Below are positions 1 through 11,376 of a stretch of DNA of 64,000 bases, piece by piece. Source of the DNA: Eutreptiella sp. 'Long Island Sound 2002'. Taxonomy: Eukaryota; Euglenozoa; Euglenophyceae; Eutreptiales; Eutreptiaceae. Where the stretch lies: NCBI GenBank assembly GCA_964036045.1, contig OZ038385.1, positions 15,335,240 through 15,399,239 on the forward strand, written 5' to 3'. Position 1 is the first letter of the stretch; every line of letters starts with the position of its first letter. Position numbers and translations under genes: made by a program. The notes below the pieces were generated by a model. It ran no database searches. It saw nothing but the letters and a program-made list of their open reading frames with translations, and had not been told where the DNA came from.

Positions 1-1739
1 TTTTCCGCTGAGGTACGCGCGATTTTTGTAGGGAGTCTGTGCGTCCTTTGTTCCTCACCTTGTTCTTCTCGTGGTGCAATCGAAACGCGAAACGAACCGA
101 TACGAGCACACCGAAACGGTTGCATCATGGGAATGGGCACCCCATTGAGCAACATGTCGAAACGCGAAACGTTCGAAACGGCTCCACAGGCTTGGGCACC
201 CTGTGGGGCACTAGGCTCTTCGGTCGAGCGGCCGTACCGGAGAGTTCTACATCTTCTTCTTCCTCTTCCTACGGCCCTCCCCTGGCAGGGAGTGTGTGCA
301 GCTACAACCACCTTTGGTGAGGAGGCTGGAGTGGAGGCCTCCGTTGTTGTATGTGTACCCCTTAGGCCACCGCGTCCTTGCCACCCTGAAAAAAACTTGA
401 AAAATGCAGAAGAGGGTTGCTAGAAACGCCTGCGCGGTGCGCGCGCGGTGCCCAACGCGGTGCGCGCTGTGCGGGCGCCTTTCCGTGGAGCCACCGGTGC
501 CCGCAGGGGATCAGGCACCCAGGAAGCCAACTCTGGGGCCCCTGCGGCGCAGCGCCGTTGTTCGTCTGTGTCCAGGGGATCCAGCACCCAGTGGGCCACC
601 GCTGGGGCCCCTGAGGCGCCCTGTTGAAAGGAATGGTGGCCAGGCAAGAGAAGGAACCTCCGACGAAACTGGGGCGGGCAGAACCAAGGACGACGGCGCG
701 GTCACAGTGCAGCGTAAATCACCCGGGACACCATGCGGAGTAGGGCACCTGGGGCTCACGCACACGGGAACACAGAGAGGCAGGTTGTGGACGGCCTGAG
801 GACGGAGGTGTGTGGGCAGCGAGAATAGTTAAATGACCCCCACAGCAACCAGCGCAACTCCAGAACGCCAACTACCGGGCGCCGCTGACGCGCAAACTGC
901 ACACACTGCCACATCCAGCACAGCCCCAGCACACCAACCACTGGGCTCCACGAACGCGGAAACGACACCAGCAGGAGCACCAGCCGCAGCGGCCGACAGA
1001 AAGTAGCGACCCGACGCAACATGCGAAGGGAAGAACGGGTGACCGTCCAGGGCCCCGTAAAGAAACAACAACCAGACGGAATGTCACACAGGGGGGGTGA
1101 GGTCCGCAATATTCGCATTTATGGAATTCCCACAATTTTCCGTATTTTTTTCGAAAATGCTTTTGTCCTGAGGACCGGTACCTTTCTGTTTTGTGTGCTT
1201 GTCTGTGCTTTGCTACTGATGTGCAGGCAATTGTCCTGTGTATTACCACGGAAGTTGCTGTTTCCTTGGGTTGCTCTGCGGAAGCGCCATTACCGGGTGG
1301 GGTCGTCGCCAGCAGCATCCGACGGCCGCTTCAAGACGTGATGCCGTAGGGATGTGCACTCCCTTTCCCTCCCGAAGAAGGCAGCGTTGTTGGGAGGGGG
1401 CGGCCAGGCCCGTACGGTTTTGTACACCCCCTGCCCTCCCACAGCCCCATGCCCGCAGTGTGTTCCCGGACCTTTGCAGCCAACGAGTGGGCCCACAACG
1501 AAACGCCCTCCCGAAGACCCCGGACCCCAAACCCCAGACCAAAAGGCTTCGAGGGGTCTTGCCCAAAGGCGACGGAACTCCGTCGGTGCAATGCCAATAG
1601 GCAATCAGGATGCCGATGGTCCGCGGCGCAGCAGCCAGACAAAGGGTTGCTGGAAGGCCTGGTCCGAGGTCCAGTGAGGGCCAGGGGGGTAGTAGAATGC
1701 CATACGCCCCCCCCCCCCGGAATGGAGCCCCCCCCCCCC

Positions 1740-1860
1740 CTCAGACCAAGGTGACCACCGTGGGAGAGAATGAAATTTACAACAGAAAAAATTTTGTTGG
1801 GCCAATTTTGGTACACAAATTTTTGGGACCCAGACCCTCGCTCTCCCCCTGCCCCCCCTC
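1740..1860. repeat. Dispersed repeat fragment, related to 59040-59140
   Basis: A stretch with the landmarks AGAATGAAATTTACA, then TTTTGGTACACAAA, then TTTTTGGGACCCAGAC recurs in the same order and spacing around 59070-59135. Both copies follow a poly(C) run and are followed by a pyrimidine-rich stretch. The similarity over about 100 bp suggests two copies of one dispersed element. No terminal repeats or target duplication were found. Confidence 0.6.
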
Positions 1861-2200
1861 TTATATACTTCCCTCATGAGAGCCCCTCAGGAGGCGCTGG
1901 GCATGTCGCAGCGTTTGTGGCCCACTTCATCGGTTTTCTTTCATCGCATCGATTTGGCACATCGAAGGAAGGGCAAGGGTTGCCCCGCGAATGGCCGTCG
2001 TCGGTTCCGATGAGCGGTCGGCTGTCGGCCGGGGGCTCCAAGACGGGCCATTGTGCGGAACAGGCACTGGGGACGAGGTCGGGGGCGGAGTAGGGATGGT
2101 CCTCAGCCGCAGCACAGTGCTATGCTTGACTGGGGTGGGCGGGCTTTCAACTGGGGGGCGGGGGTTGATACAGCCCTCTGGCTAGACCGCACCCCCCCAA

Positions 2201-2407
2201 AGGGCTCAATTGACGGGCCCCCCAAAATCCTGCGGAGACTGACCCCCCGGGCCCCGGAGGTGACCAGGACCCAAAATTCGGCAAAAAATGAGAATGGGAT
2301 TTTTGGAATCAGCGCGTCGAAGGGGTTCAGAAAAGCCATCATTTGCCATGTATTTGGTCAAGAAAAAAATTTGATTTTTTTTCAATGCCCAGAGTTAATT
2401 GAGCCCC
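2201..2407. mobile_element. Possible small TIR element with GGGCTCAATT ends
   Basis: The left end reads AGGGCTCAATTGAC and the right end, reverse-complemented, reads GGGGCTCAATTAAC, so about 14 bp are inverted across a 207-bp unit with no coding potential. The ends resemble the GGGCTC ends of the elements at 53621 and 62314. No clear target duplication was seen. Confidence 0.45.
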
Positions 2408-2414
2408 TTCCCCC

Positions 2415-3062
2415 CCCCCCCCCAGTTTTTGGGGGCTCTATTGACCCCCCCCCCCTCCCCCACTTGGAAACCTGCCCATCCCTGCCTGAAGGGGAGGGCC
2501 CCCTTGGCCGCCGCCCTCCCCCCTCCTCCTGCTGCCGCCCACTCTGGACCCCTTCTGTACATCTCAGCCCTCAATCCTCCGGCCAGCTGTATGGGCACAG
2601 CTGTACGCCAAAGAACATTCTCAACGAAGTCTTGGTTTTTTTTGCTGTGAAGGGGGATGGGTTGCCGATGCACTGGACACTGGCGGCGTTTGATTTCAAG
2701 CCAGCCGAGGAACAAGTCACCCACACAACAGCAACAGCAGCAGCCAGAGCTTCACTGAACAAGTCAGCACCAGTGGGGGGGTGGGGGTTGGGGTCCCAGA
2801 CCCCCCCACCCCCCGGGCTCTTTTTAACAACTCAGCATCACTTGGGGGTGCCCCCCCCCCCCTTGCCCCCCCCCAAGGAGCCCCCCCCCCCCTTCCTTAG
2901 ACCCCACCCCCGTAAAGCTCTGGCAGTAGCCAAGAGACCCACTGCCGGACTCCTGCTATGACATGGGCTTCTCACTTGACTTGACACGGCTGCACCGTGC
3001 TGACCACGCGGTTGGTCCCACTGACAGTGCAAGGGAACCCCCCCCGACCCCCCCCCCCCCTC
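2415..3062. repeat. Poly(C)-rich low-complexity tract
   Basis: Several C runs of 8 to 14 bases (near 2415, 2448, 2852, 2887 and 3050) punctuate the stretch. The run at 2815-2880 begins with a copy of the GGGCTC-TTTTTAACAACTC end also found at 53624 and 62316, so at least part is degenerate TIR-element sequence. Long frames here are artefacts of low complexity. Confidence 0.6.
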
Positions 3063-3191
3063 CACCAAAAACCTGTGTCAGACCGCCAAGCAGACAAGGA
3101 AGCCCGGGAACCCAATGACATGCGATTGTAGAGTGGCTCATGCCCTTTGCCCAAGCCCAAGGTGTGCCCCCCCGCCTGCCCCATCCCGCAG

Positions 3192-4822
3192 GTGACGGGG
3201 GTACCCCGGCCGTGCTCACGATGGGGAGCTCGTCCCTGACCGCCCGCGCCACCAATGACTACGCCCCCAGGCTGGTGGAGCACCTGCAGGGCAAAGCGGT
3301 GACGCTGATTGCCATGGGCGAACAGCACTCAGCCGCGGTTGTCGGCGACCAGCTGCTGACGTGGGGCTCCAACACCTACGGGCAGCTGGGCCTCCGCCTC
3401 GTCCTTGGGGGCGCCGCTGCCGCCCAGGACGTCCCAGCGTGTGTGGCAGCCCTGCAGGGGATGCGCATCACGCACGTCGCCGTGGGCCAGTACCACAGCG
3501 CCGCGGTGGCGGATGGCCAGCTCTACACGTGGGGCCTCAACACCGACGGGCAGCTGGGCCTGGCCTTCGGCGACTACACCACGTTCCAAACGCCCGCGGC
3601 CGTCCCAGACCTGCGCGGCAAGACCGTCACCGCCCTCGCGTTGGGGGACAAGAGCACCTACGCGCTGGCGGATGGGGTCCTGTACTCGTGGGGCAGCAAC
3701 GCCTACGGGGAGCTCGGCCACGGCACCATCAACCGCCCCTTCTCCCACGCCTACACCGTCCCGACCCCCGTCGATTTCTTCGGGGCGCCCGCGGCGGTCG
3801 TCGCGGTCGCCGCCGGCGGCAAGTCCGCCGCGGCGGTGCTCGCGAACGGGACGGCGTACGGCTGGGGCTACAACGCCTACGGGCAGCTCGGGGTCGGGTA
3901 CAGCTCAACGCGGGTTGTGAGCCCGGAGCCCCTGCTCCTGGACAATGTGACGGCGGTGGCCGTCAGCAGCGGAACCCACATCGTCAGCCTCGCGGACGGC
4001 GACGTCTGGCTCTCGGGGCGCAACAACTGGGGGCAGCTCGGCGACGGCACTTCCTCAGGGTCGGTGGACACGCCACGGCGCGTGGACGCGCTGGCCGGGC
4101 TCAACGCCACCGCCGCGGCCGCCGGGAGCGACCACAGCTGTGCGGTGGCCGCGGGGCAGGTGTACTGCTGGGGGCGGAACGACAAAGGCCAGTGCGGGAC
4201 GGGGGGCACGTCGCCCGCCCAGCAGACGTTGCCGGTCGCGGCAGGGGACCTGCGCGCCCCGGTCACAGGCCTCGCGTTGGGGTCGTTCCACTCGGCCGCG
4301 ATCAGCGACGGGCGGGTGTACTCATGGGGCCGCGGCACGAGCGGCCAGCTCGGGCGCGAGAGTACGCCAGAGCTGCCGCTTCCGGCGCAGGGGCTGCTCA
4401 GCGCAGGCGGCGCCGCGGCGGTTGCGGTGGGCGACACCCATGCGGCGGCGGTCGTGGGGGGCGCGGTGCTGACGTGGGGCTCCAACAATCATGGGCAGCT
4501 GGGCCTCGGGACCTTCGGGGGGACGCTGGCGGCGCAGAACGTGACGGCCCTCGCCGGGCGGGAGGTTTCGCGCATCGCAGTGGGGTCTCACCACACCGCG
4601 GCCCTCGTGGCCGGCCGGCTGTACATATGGGGCTACAACGGTTACGGGCAGCTCGGGCTGGGGACGACCACGACCCAGAACACGCCGCAGGCCGTCCCGG
4701 GCCTGCCCTACACCGTCACGGCCGTGGCGACCGGGCAGTACTTCACTGTCGCCGTTACGCAGGGTGAGGTCTGGGCCTGGGGCTATAACCAATACGGCCA
4801 ACTTGGCCTCGGTCACACGACG
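3192..4822 (+). CDS. Exon 1: RCC1 beta-propeller repeats 1 to 11
   Basis: The exon encodes about 543 residues made of RCC1 repeats (Pfam RCC1). Each has the signature hydrophobic-x-x-WG-x-N-x-x-GQLG followed by a His- or Ser-containing strand such as GQYHSAAVADG. Repeat starts lie near LLTWGSNTYGQLG (3354), LYTWGLNTDGQLG (3522), LYSWGSNAYGELG (3681) and on to VWAWGYNQYGQLG at the 3' end. RCC1 repeats form seven-bladed propellers used for protein binding. I begin the exon at 3192, after the acceptor CCATCCCGCAG and in phase 1, because the sequence already reads as the second half of a blade; an ATG at 3140 is in frame but gives no signal peptide. The donor after 4822 is ACG|GTGTGT, phase 0, and cuts repeat 11 in its loop. 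Confidence 0.85.
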
Positions 4823-5851
4823 GTGTGTGCGCGCGCGACCCGCCAGTCTGACCCTTCTGGGCGTCACGCTGCCCTTCTGGGACCGTGACAGGCATCGAAG
4901 TGGCAGCAATGGGGTGTGGCAAAGGGGGCCTAAAGAGTTGAATAAATTTCATCGGGACCGTTTCAGATCACAAAAAAAAAACGGGGGTTTGCCATAAAGG
5001 CTCAGTAAGTGTGCCGACTGGTAATTGTGGGATGGCATACTGGTGGCAGAGGCAAAGTTGAACTTGCAGCACTCGTAGTTCCACCAAATCGGGGCAACAT
5101 ATCGGGCGGGCTGTTCCATGCCGCTTCCGGAGGGTCTGCTGGGGCGAACCTTTTTGAATGTGCAGGGGCCCCATTGGGTGTGTGCGCGCGCGCGGGGCAC
5201 CCTGCCAAATCGTGATCTTTCACACCGTTTTCCCTTGCACGCAGGATCCGGAAGTTCACGTACGCGTGTGTTTGGGGGGGCTGCTCTGCCTCTGATCGGA
5301 TCTAGTTATAGTGCCGCCTCATCCAGGGGGCGGGTCGGGGGTCCGGGGTCCTCTCTCTAGGTCCCCTGGATCCGCCCTGCCTGTGGGCCCGCACCGGATG
5401 AGGCCTTGGCGCATGGGTTGGGGCTACCTGTACTGACCCCTGGGACTTGGGACATCGTTGCGGCTGGCCATTAGGTGGCATTATGAGTACATGCATCACC
5501 ATGTGGACGTGCACAGCACCAATCGCATCACTGCCAGTCACTCCTCGGTTGATTGATGGGGTGTGCCCTTTGACGCAGCAGAGCGGTCTGGGCCCAGTGT
5601 GAGCGTCAGCTAGTGACATGCCTCACCATTAGTTTGCTTTGGAGAGGGAGGCAGGGCATGAGGACGACGCCGGTGCAGTGCAAGGCTGATGGACTGGTGT
5701 GCGGGCAGTCAATAGCATTGACTGGTCGACAATCTCATGGCCGACGGGTGACTGTTCTGCGCCCTGCAATGACTTGGCGTTGGAGCACTTTGTCGCGCAG
5801 GGCCCCTGCCCCACACCGCCACACCGCCCTTCACCCGTGCCCCCATCGCAG
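4823..5851 (+). other. Intron 1, phase 0
   Basis: The intron starts GTGTGT and ends CCCCCATCGCAG. Joining 4822 to 5852 restores an RCC1 loop (GLGHTT then TEKTPQ) that closely parallels repeat 10 (GLGTTTTQNTPQ), which supports both splice sites. It contains no gene. The segment at about 5545-5710 is clearly related to intron 2 (see 6540-6715). Confidence 0.8.
5545..5710. repeat. Intron block shared with intron 2, copy 1
   Basis: Landmarks GATTGATGGG, GTGCCCTTTGACGCAGC, TTGCTTTGGAGAG, GCAGTGCAAGGC and TGGACTGG occur in the same order and spacing in intron 2 at about 6543-6710. Similarity runs for about 165 bp with small substitutions and indels. Confidence 0.7.
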
Positions 5852-6440
5852 ACCGAGAAGACTCCGCAGAGGGTGGCAGGCGAAGTCGCGGACCTGCAGT
5901 TCACCGCCGTCAGCGCCCAGCACTACCAGACCGCCGCCGCCACCGTCGACGGCCTCCTGTACATGTGGGGCTACAACGCCGCCGGGCAGCTCGGCGTTGG
6001 GGACACAGCGACCCGAACCGCCCCGGTCCACGTCGGGCTGCCCGGCCGAGTGTCGGCCGTCGCGTGTGGAATGAAGTTCACGGTCGCCCTGGTCACTGCC
6101 AACGGCACCAGCCTCTTGTACGCGTGGGGGACGAACACCTACGGGGAGGCCCTCCAGGGCACGACGACGGGTTTGTTCCAGACCCCCCAGCAGGTCACCC
6201 TCCTGTCCGGCCCGGTCTCCGCCATTAGTGCGGGGAAGCGCTCGGCGGCGGCCATCATCAACCAGCAGCTGTACACGTGGGGCTACAACGCGAACGGGCA
6301 GCTCGGGACCGGAGTGACCGGCACGAACTCGAATGGCCGGGCGGTGCACGTCTCCACCGTCGAGCGGGTCGTGGCCGTGGCGATGGGCGACTCGTCCGCG
6401 GTCGTGTTGGGGGAGTTGCGCGCCCAGGCGCACTGTCCAG
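5852..6440 (+). CDS. Exon 2: RCC1 repeats 11 (end) to 14
   Basis: About 196 codons continue the RCC1 array with blades starting LYMWGYNAAGQLG, LYAWGTNTYGEALQG and LYTWGYNANGQLG. Counting from exon 1 this makes 14 recognisable repeats, which would suit two seven-bladed propellers in tandem; that count is an inference from spacing. The exon enters in phase 0 after CATCGCAG and leaves at CCAG|GTGCGT in phase 1. The last repeat loses the usual pattern after the AVVLGEL strand, so the array probably ends here. Confidence 0.85.
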
Positions 6441-6539
6441 GTGCGTGGGGCTGTGGTGCGGCACGAGGGGCCGGTCGTACGTTGGAGGGTGCCCCAGTCC
6501 TTGGGCCCCACTCACTGTGCAGCGGGTCGACTGCGGGTG

Positions 6540-6715
6540 CCGGTTGATCGATGGGTCGTGCCCTTCGATGCAGCGCCACGGTCTGGGGGATGTGACTCGT
6601 TCGTCAGTGTCAGCGTCAGTGTCCGTGACCTCCCGCGCCATTGGGTTGCTTTGGAGAGACAGTCAGGGCGCGAGGACAACATGGGCTCAGTGCAAGGCCT
6701 ATGGACTGGTTCAGG
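6540..6715. repeat. Intron block shared with intron 1, copy 2
   Basis: This is the partner of 5545-5710, with landmarks GATCGATGGG, GTGCCCTTCGATGCAGC, TTGCTTTGGAGAG, CAGTGCAAGGC and TGGACTGG. The two copies lie at similar distances downstream of the preceding RCC1 exon. Confidence 0.7.
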
Positions 6716-7039
6716 GGGAAGAAGGAGAATGGCCCATGGTACGCAGGGCGTGCACTAAACCCCCCCCCCCCCTTTGCGAGAGCAACGCCCTTGTCAGAGC
6801 AACAGCAGGTGTTGTTGCGCTGCTTTTGGAACCTTTGAACTTCGGCGGTTCCTTTTTGTGGTTGTCCAAGAAGACAGTTTTTTTGTGATTTGGGGCGGGG
6901 GATGGTGTTTTAGGGATACTGCTTGCTGTCCTGCCACCCATTTTCACCGCTTTTTGTCTTTTGGGGGCCGAGATTAGGGCAACACCTCACGAACAGGGCT
7001 GTCCTCGAGAACTCTTGATTTTTCGTTAAGGACAGCCCC

Positions 7040-7150
7040 CAGGGACCACGAATCGCCAACTGCCAATTGCCAACCGCCACCAACCGCCAACCGCCCATTG
7101 CCAACCGCTAGCTGCCAAGCGCCACCAACCACCAACCGCCGCCAACCATT
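7040..7150. repeat. Degenerate GCCAACCGCCA low-complexity tract
   Basis: The stretch consists of overlapping variants of CCAACCGCC and CCAATTGCC. Related tracts recur in other introns, near 12150-12440 and 15135-15300, mostly as the complementary GGTTGGTGG form. Confidence 0.6.
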
Positions 7151-8221
7151 GTTCAATACTGCTTCTGCGGTCTTGTGTCTTGCCCATGTCTTGACCATGA
7201 AGCAGAGAGCGTCCCCGTGAAGGTTCGTTTCTGTTGGCGCCGCGAACCTTTTTTCCCCCTGAAGGACAGCCCTGCTGACGACCAGTGCATTCACGATGCA
7301 ACGGTCACTGCTTGTGTTGTTGCCCTCAAACTTTGGAGCTTTAGCGTTGCCCTCACAAGGGGGGGGCACGTATTTCAAGAACAGGGTTCATGAAAGGCCA
7401 TCACCAGCGCACGGACCATCACCGCGACGTACCAAGCGTAGTTCCCGCGCCGTTTTGCCCACACAGCCCTGGTTCTGAATGAGGACCTCTGGGATGCGGG
7501 TGGCCTTGGGGCCAGACATTCGCAATTGAGTCAGGGAAGGGATTCAGGAATGTTCATGTCCGGTTCGAACCCGTCAACTTCCCTACCACCCTCCACTTCC
7601 GGAGTGCATCCATCCCTCCCTGTACCAGGGGGGGGGCGGATTTAGAGGGCAACAAAATTGATGCGGACAAATTTGGAAGCCCTCCCTCCTGCCAAATATT
7701 TCCTTCAATTTTAAGGATGCTATGTGCCAAAATGTGTGCACCGGACACGTGCTGCAGGGGGGGGCTTTCTGCACGCTACATGCAGTGTGAATGCACAACA
7801 TAGAGATGAGACGTGGCGCCAACTGACACTGTCAGCAACCCTCCAGAGCCCACTAGGCAATAACTCCAGCCATCCAGAGCCCACTAGGAAACAACAGCAA
7901 AGTACATTGTACCACATTTTCCCCGTATTTCTAAGGAGTAGTACCAAACCCCCCCGCCCCCCTAATTTGGGCCCTTCCCCCCAAAAAACTTCAAATTATT
8001 CCCCACCTGGTAGCGTTCTACAGGGACTGCAGGCACGAGGATTCCACATCGGCGTCCGTTGCCCTGCTCATACCTGCCAACCCCTTATATTGTTGGAAAT
8101 GCAGCACCACCGGCATGGCTGGAGGCTGAGCTACCCGCTCCAGTCATGGGGTTGGGCTGCCCCTCTAGGTTCGAACACAACCTTTCTCAGGACCTCCCCC
8201 GCGTGTCATTCAGTAGGGTAG

Positions 8222-8290
8222 GCTGGGAATCGAACTCTTGGCGAGACGCCGGCGATATTATGCCTCTGACCACTCGGCTACTGATCTATG
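8222..8290 (-). pseudogene. tRNA-like relic (class II, Ser/Leu type) or SINE head
   Basis: On the minus strand the sequence has an A box (TAGCCGAGTGG), a D-stem pair GCC/GGC, a short variable-arm hairpin GGCGTCTCGCC and a B box (AGTTCGATTCC). This is the layout of tRNA-Ser or tRNA-Leu. The stretch between D arm and variable arm is too short for a normal anticodon arm, and the acceptor ends do not pair. It is therefore a decayed tRNA copy or the promoter part of a tRNA-derived SINE rather than a working tRNA. Confidence 0.45.
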
Positions 8291-8517
8291 GGAGTACCCC
8301 TTAAGTGGTTGGCGGTTACACTACAACAGTTAGCGGACTGATCTGACAGCGGTCAGCAAATCTATGACTGTGGCTAGCGGCTATCGAATCGCGGCTGTTG
8401 GTTATCTGACAGCGGTTTGCAGTGGCTTCATGCAACAGTGCTTTGTGGTTGCTCAATCAAAAACTTTTTCACGGGTTTTGGCCCAGAATCGCACTCCTTT
8501 TGTTGCACCTTCAACAG

Positions 8518-8751
8518 TGAATCAACGTTTCGGGGCTCCGATCAGTGGTACGTCCCCGGGCTCACGGCTTCAGCGACTCACAGATGTTGCAACCATGCCC
8601 GGGTGCATGCAGCTTTGTACCACCACCAGCGGCTGTCTGGCGATGGTGTATACGCAGAGCTCAGGGACCTGCGACCTGCTGGACCGCACCTACGATGCGC
8701 TGTATCAATCAACGTCGGATGGTGCCGTGACTGCCAATAGGCTCTTCCCGG
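8518..8751 (+). CDS. Exon 3: PAN/apple-like module
   Basis: The exon encodes 78 residues with the Cys pattern of PAN/apple domains: PGCMQLC (C-x3-C), SGCLAMVY and GTCDLLDR. Such modules bind proteins or carbohydrates in extracellular proteins. I chose the acceptor CACCTTCAACAG|TG because it restores phase 1 after exon 2; the donor is CCCGG|GTGTGC, also phase 1. The exon is a complete symmetrical 1-1 module. An in-frame ATG at 8364 is probably intronic. Confidence 0.75.
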
Positions 8752-10331
8752 GTGTGCCCTGTTCCGTGCGTGTCTGGGTTCACCCCCCGAAAGGTGCGGA
8801 GGAGAGTTGGCGTGTGGTCCTCGACATGAAGGTTAGGGCCGTGTGGATCAGTGCTGTCACGACCCATCACCGAAGCACTGGCAACAATGGCGTATATGCG
8901 CAGTAAAGGATGGGGAGTCCACAATGCATGGAAAGAGAAGCGGCCTTTGATGGGGTCCCAGGAGCGGTTCAGTGGGTGGTTGGAGGAGGTTGCCAAGGCG
9001 GTTGGGGGCGTTTGCTGTTGGTTACAAATGCCTTGAAAGCTGGCACTTGCGGTCAGGGAGACCAGGGCTGGGCCATAGGCCAACCTTGGAGGCGGGGGGG
9101 GTTGGTAACCTCCGCCCGCGTTCCAAAGCATCCCTGGGGACATGTCCTGGAACTCTGTGCCCCCTGACCACTGTGCCCCCGGAAGGCTGTGCCTCCGGAC
9201 CACTATGCCCAAGGAACACTGTGCCCGACCACTGTGCCCCTACGTCCCGGGGGCAGCTCATGCACCACTAGAACGCTGGAGGCTCTTTTACCTGAGGCCT
9301 TGCCTCGTGTCTTTGTGCTGCTTGTGCAGTCAGGGTCCCTGCAGCAACTTGCAATACCTCATGCACCGCCATTTTTTGCGGTATTTCCCCCAGCCCTCCT
9401 GAGTTGCTTCCAACTGCCATTAAGAAACCCCGCCAACTGCTCTGCTTGATCTGCCAACCGCTGTTCACAACCTGCCACCGGCTTTTCAACAAGTGTCACG
9501 CTGTCGCCTGCTCACCTGCCAGCCACCCTTGAGTGATGACCGGGCACCAGCCATGACCTGCCAAGCAGCGTCAGGTAGCCTCCAGCTGGTGCCCATGGCC
9601 AACCAACCATCGCCCGGTGACCGCCAGCCAAAGCAGGGCAGTCTCTGGCGAGGGCTCCGAAGGAGCCAAAGTGCAAATGCAACGTGCGGCAGGGTGTGTA
9701 AGTAAACTGACATAATATGTCTGCCTCCTAAACACACACATAGCGCAGAAAAGAGTGAATGCATGGCCCGCTGGTTCTTCTCAGCGTTCAATCTTTTATG
9801 TGCTCCAGTAGCACCTTGGGATGCCTACGGGTGTGGCAGTTCCCGCTGCATCTTCTGGTTTCAGATTTAGCTCCCCCTACCCACGTGTCATGTCCGCTAC
9901 CACACTGAACTGTGGGACAATCTTAGCCCTGGACTGCTCCGATTCCTGATTCCAGGAACTCTCTCGGGTGCCGTATAGTTCGAGGGCTTTGCCAGCTTGC
10001 CAAGGTCTGAACCAAAAAAGCAAACGAGTGAATGTGTGGTCAAGAGATGTGGCCCTTTGGCGGTGGTTCGCCCAACTCCCCAGCTGTGGCCACCATCATT
10101 GGTCTCTATGACAACAACGCTGTGTTGTGTTGTTGCCCATGTGGCAAAAAGACGGACTGCGGGCACGAGAGGATTCATTGACAAAACACGTTGACACTGA
10201 TCTGCATGACAGCGGCATATGAACCAATGGTGGCACCCACAGCAATGGCACACTGCCTCAAGATAAATCGAGCACAGCCCTCCAACAGATGTCACTCCGG
10301 CCCACAGTTGACTGCCATCTGCTCATGATCA

Positions 10332-10888
10332 ACCCAACCCAGGGAGTTGCTTAGTGGGCGTCCTATGGGACGGGGGGGGGGGGGTGGGTGTCTTGGAAAT
10401 TTTGGGTGGGTGGGTGTCCAAACACCCCCCGTGGGGGTGGGACAATTCTGGCTCCCTGGGTGTTGTGATGCATGGAATGGCTGGTAGTGACATTCACAGG
10501 TTGTCTTGCTTGTCCCACCCCGGGCTCTCTCCGATGCTGAAAATGGTTTGCTGTGCTCTGTTTTTTTTTGTTGTCTGTTGGGCCAGTTCTGGTTATGCCC
10601 CCCAGTCAGTCATGCTTGCTTCCTTGTGAGTGAGTTGTTGTTGTCAGAGAGATTGGGGGGGTGTCAGATAAACATGGGCAGCGTCTTTTTTTCCTTGTGC
10701 CCGACGCTGGATGCTGCACCCCCACAGCATCCACTCTCCTGCCTGGGTGCTGCCTGGGTGGGTGGGTCCTTGGGGGTGGGACATTTTTGGGTCCTTGGGT
10801 TTTCCCAAATTTTGGGTGGGTGGGTCTTGAAATTCACCCCCCCCCCCGCCCCCCCCCCCCCGTCACTAAGCAAATCCCTGACCCAACC
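10332..10888. mobile_element. hAT-type MITE with 8-bp target duplication
   Basis: The element proper spans 10340-10880 (541 bp). Its ends are CAGGGAGTTGCTTAGTG on the left and, reverse-complemented, CAGGGATTTGCTTAGTG on the right, 16 of 17 matching. It is flanked by the direct repeat ACCCAACC at 10332-10339 and 10881-10888. CAGGG ends with an 8-bp duplication are hallmarks of the hAT superfamily. There is no transposase frame. A poly(G) run lies near the left end and poly(C) runs near the right end. Confidence 0.85.
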
Positions 10889-11376
10889 CCCCCAAATCGC
10901 CAAAGAAACCCCAACAAATCGGTGCACACATTTTTGCCCCTTCACCACACTCAGCCTACTGCTCACACACAGGCCCCAAAATACCTGTTTTTTGGTTGTT
11001 GTGCACCGAGGGCCATTTGGGACCAATTATATGTTGAACTGTTTGAGACAAAAAATCACACCCTGTTCAGTGTGCCACAACTGAGCAGGAGTGTGTGAGA
11101 GACACAGGGCAGCTGAGTGGTATTCCGCTTTGGACCTTGCGCCTATCCTCCCTCCGCTCACATCCACGGCAAGCAGGAATTTTGCACCAGCTCAAATGTG
11201 TTTGGCACACTCGGCTTTTGCCCCCAAGCACACGGCTTGCAGTTGCTTGTGCACACCAAGGACAACACCAAGGACACAAGCGAAGGCCCGGGTGCCCTGT
11301 TGACCACCCTCTCCCCATGAATGAGCGCGAGGGTCACGTGTGGTTCGGTCCGTGTTCAAATTTTTGAATGTCGAAG

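Larger units (their letters stand above)
1..3191. other. Region upstream of first recognised exon, no confident gene
   Basis: No open frame here looks like a known family. The first 1 kb is GC-rich and unremarkable. From about 1700 it is dominated by C homopolymers and repeat fragments, annotated separately. If the gene continues upstream this is probably intron, ending in the pyrimidine-rich acceptor at 3190-3191. A short Cys-rich frame at 1227-1296 has an acceptor-like and a donor-like site, but its phases do not fit and it is not called. Confidence 0.4.
6441..8517 (+). other. Intron 2, phase 1
   Basis: The intron runs from GTGCGT to TGCACCTTCAACAG. It contains the block shared with intron 1, a CCAACCG-type low-complexity stretch near 7040-7150, several C or G homopolymers and a tRNA-like relic on the minus strand near 8222-8290. 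No exon-like frame with usable splice sites was found. Confidence 0.65.

Noticed and set aside
1227-1296. Possible Cys-rich exon encoding NCPVYYHGSCCFLGLLCG
   Set aside because: The acceptor phase and donor phase do not match the phase-1 start of exon 1, and no family is recognised.
2053-2961. 302-codon plus-strand open frame
   Set aside because: It runs through several poly(C) tracts and a TIR element; composition is Pro runs without any domain.
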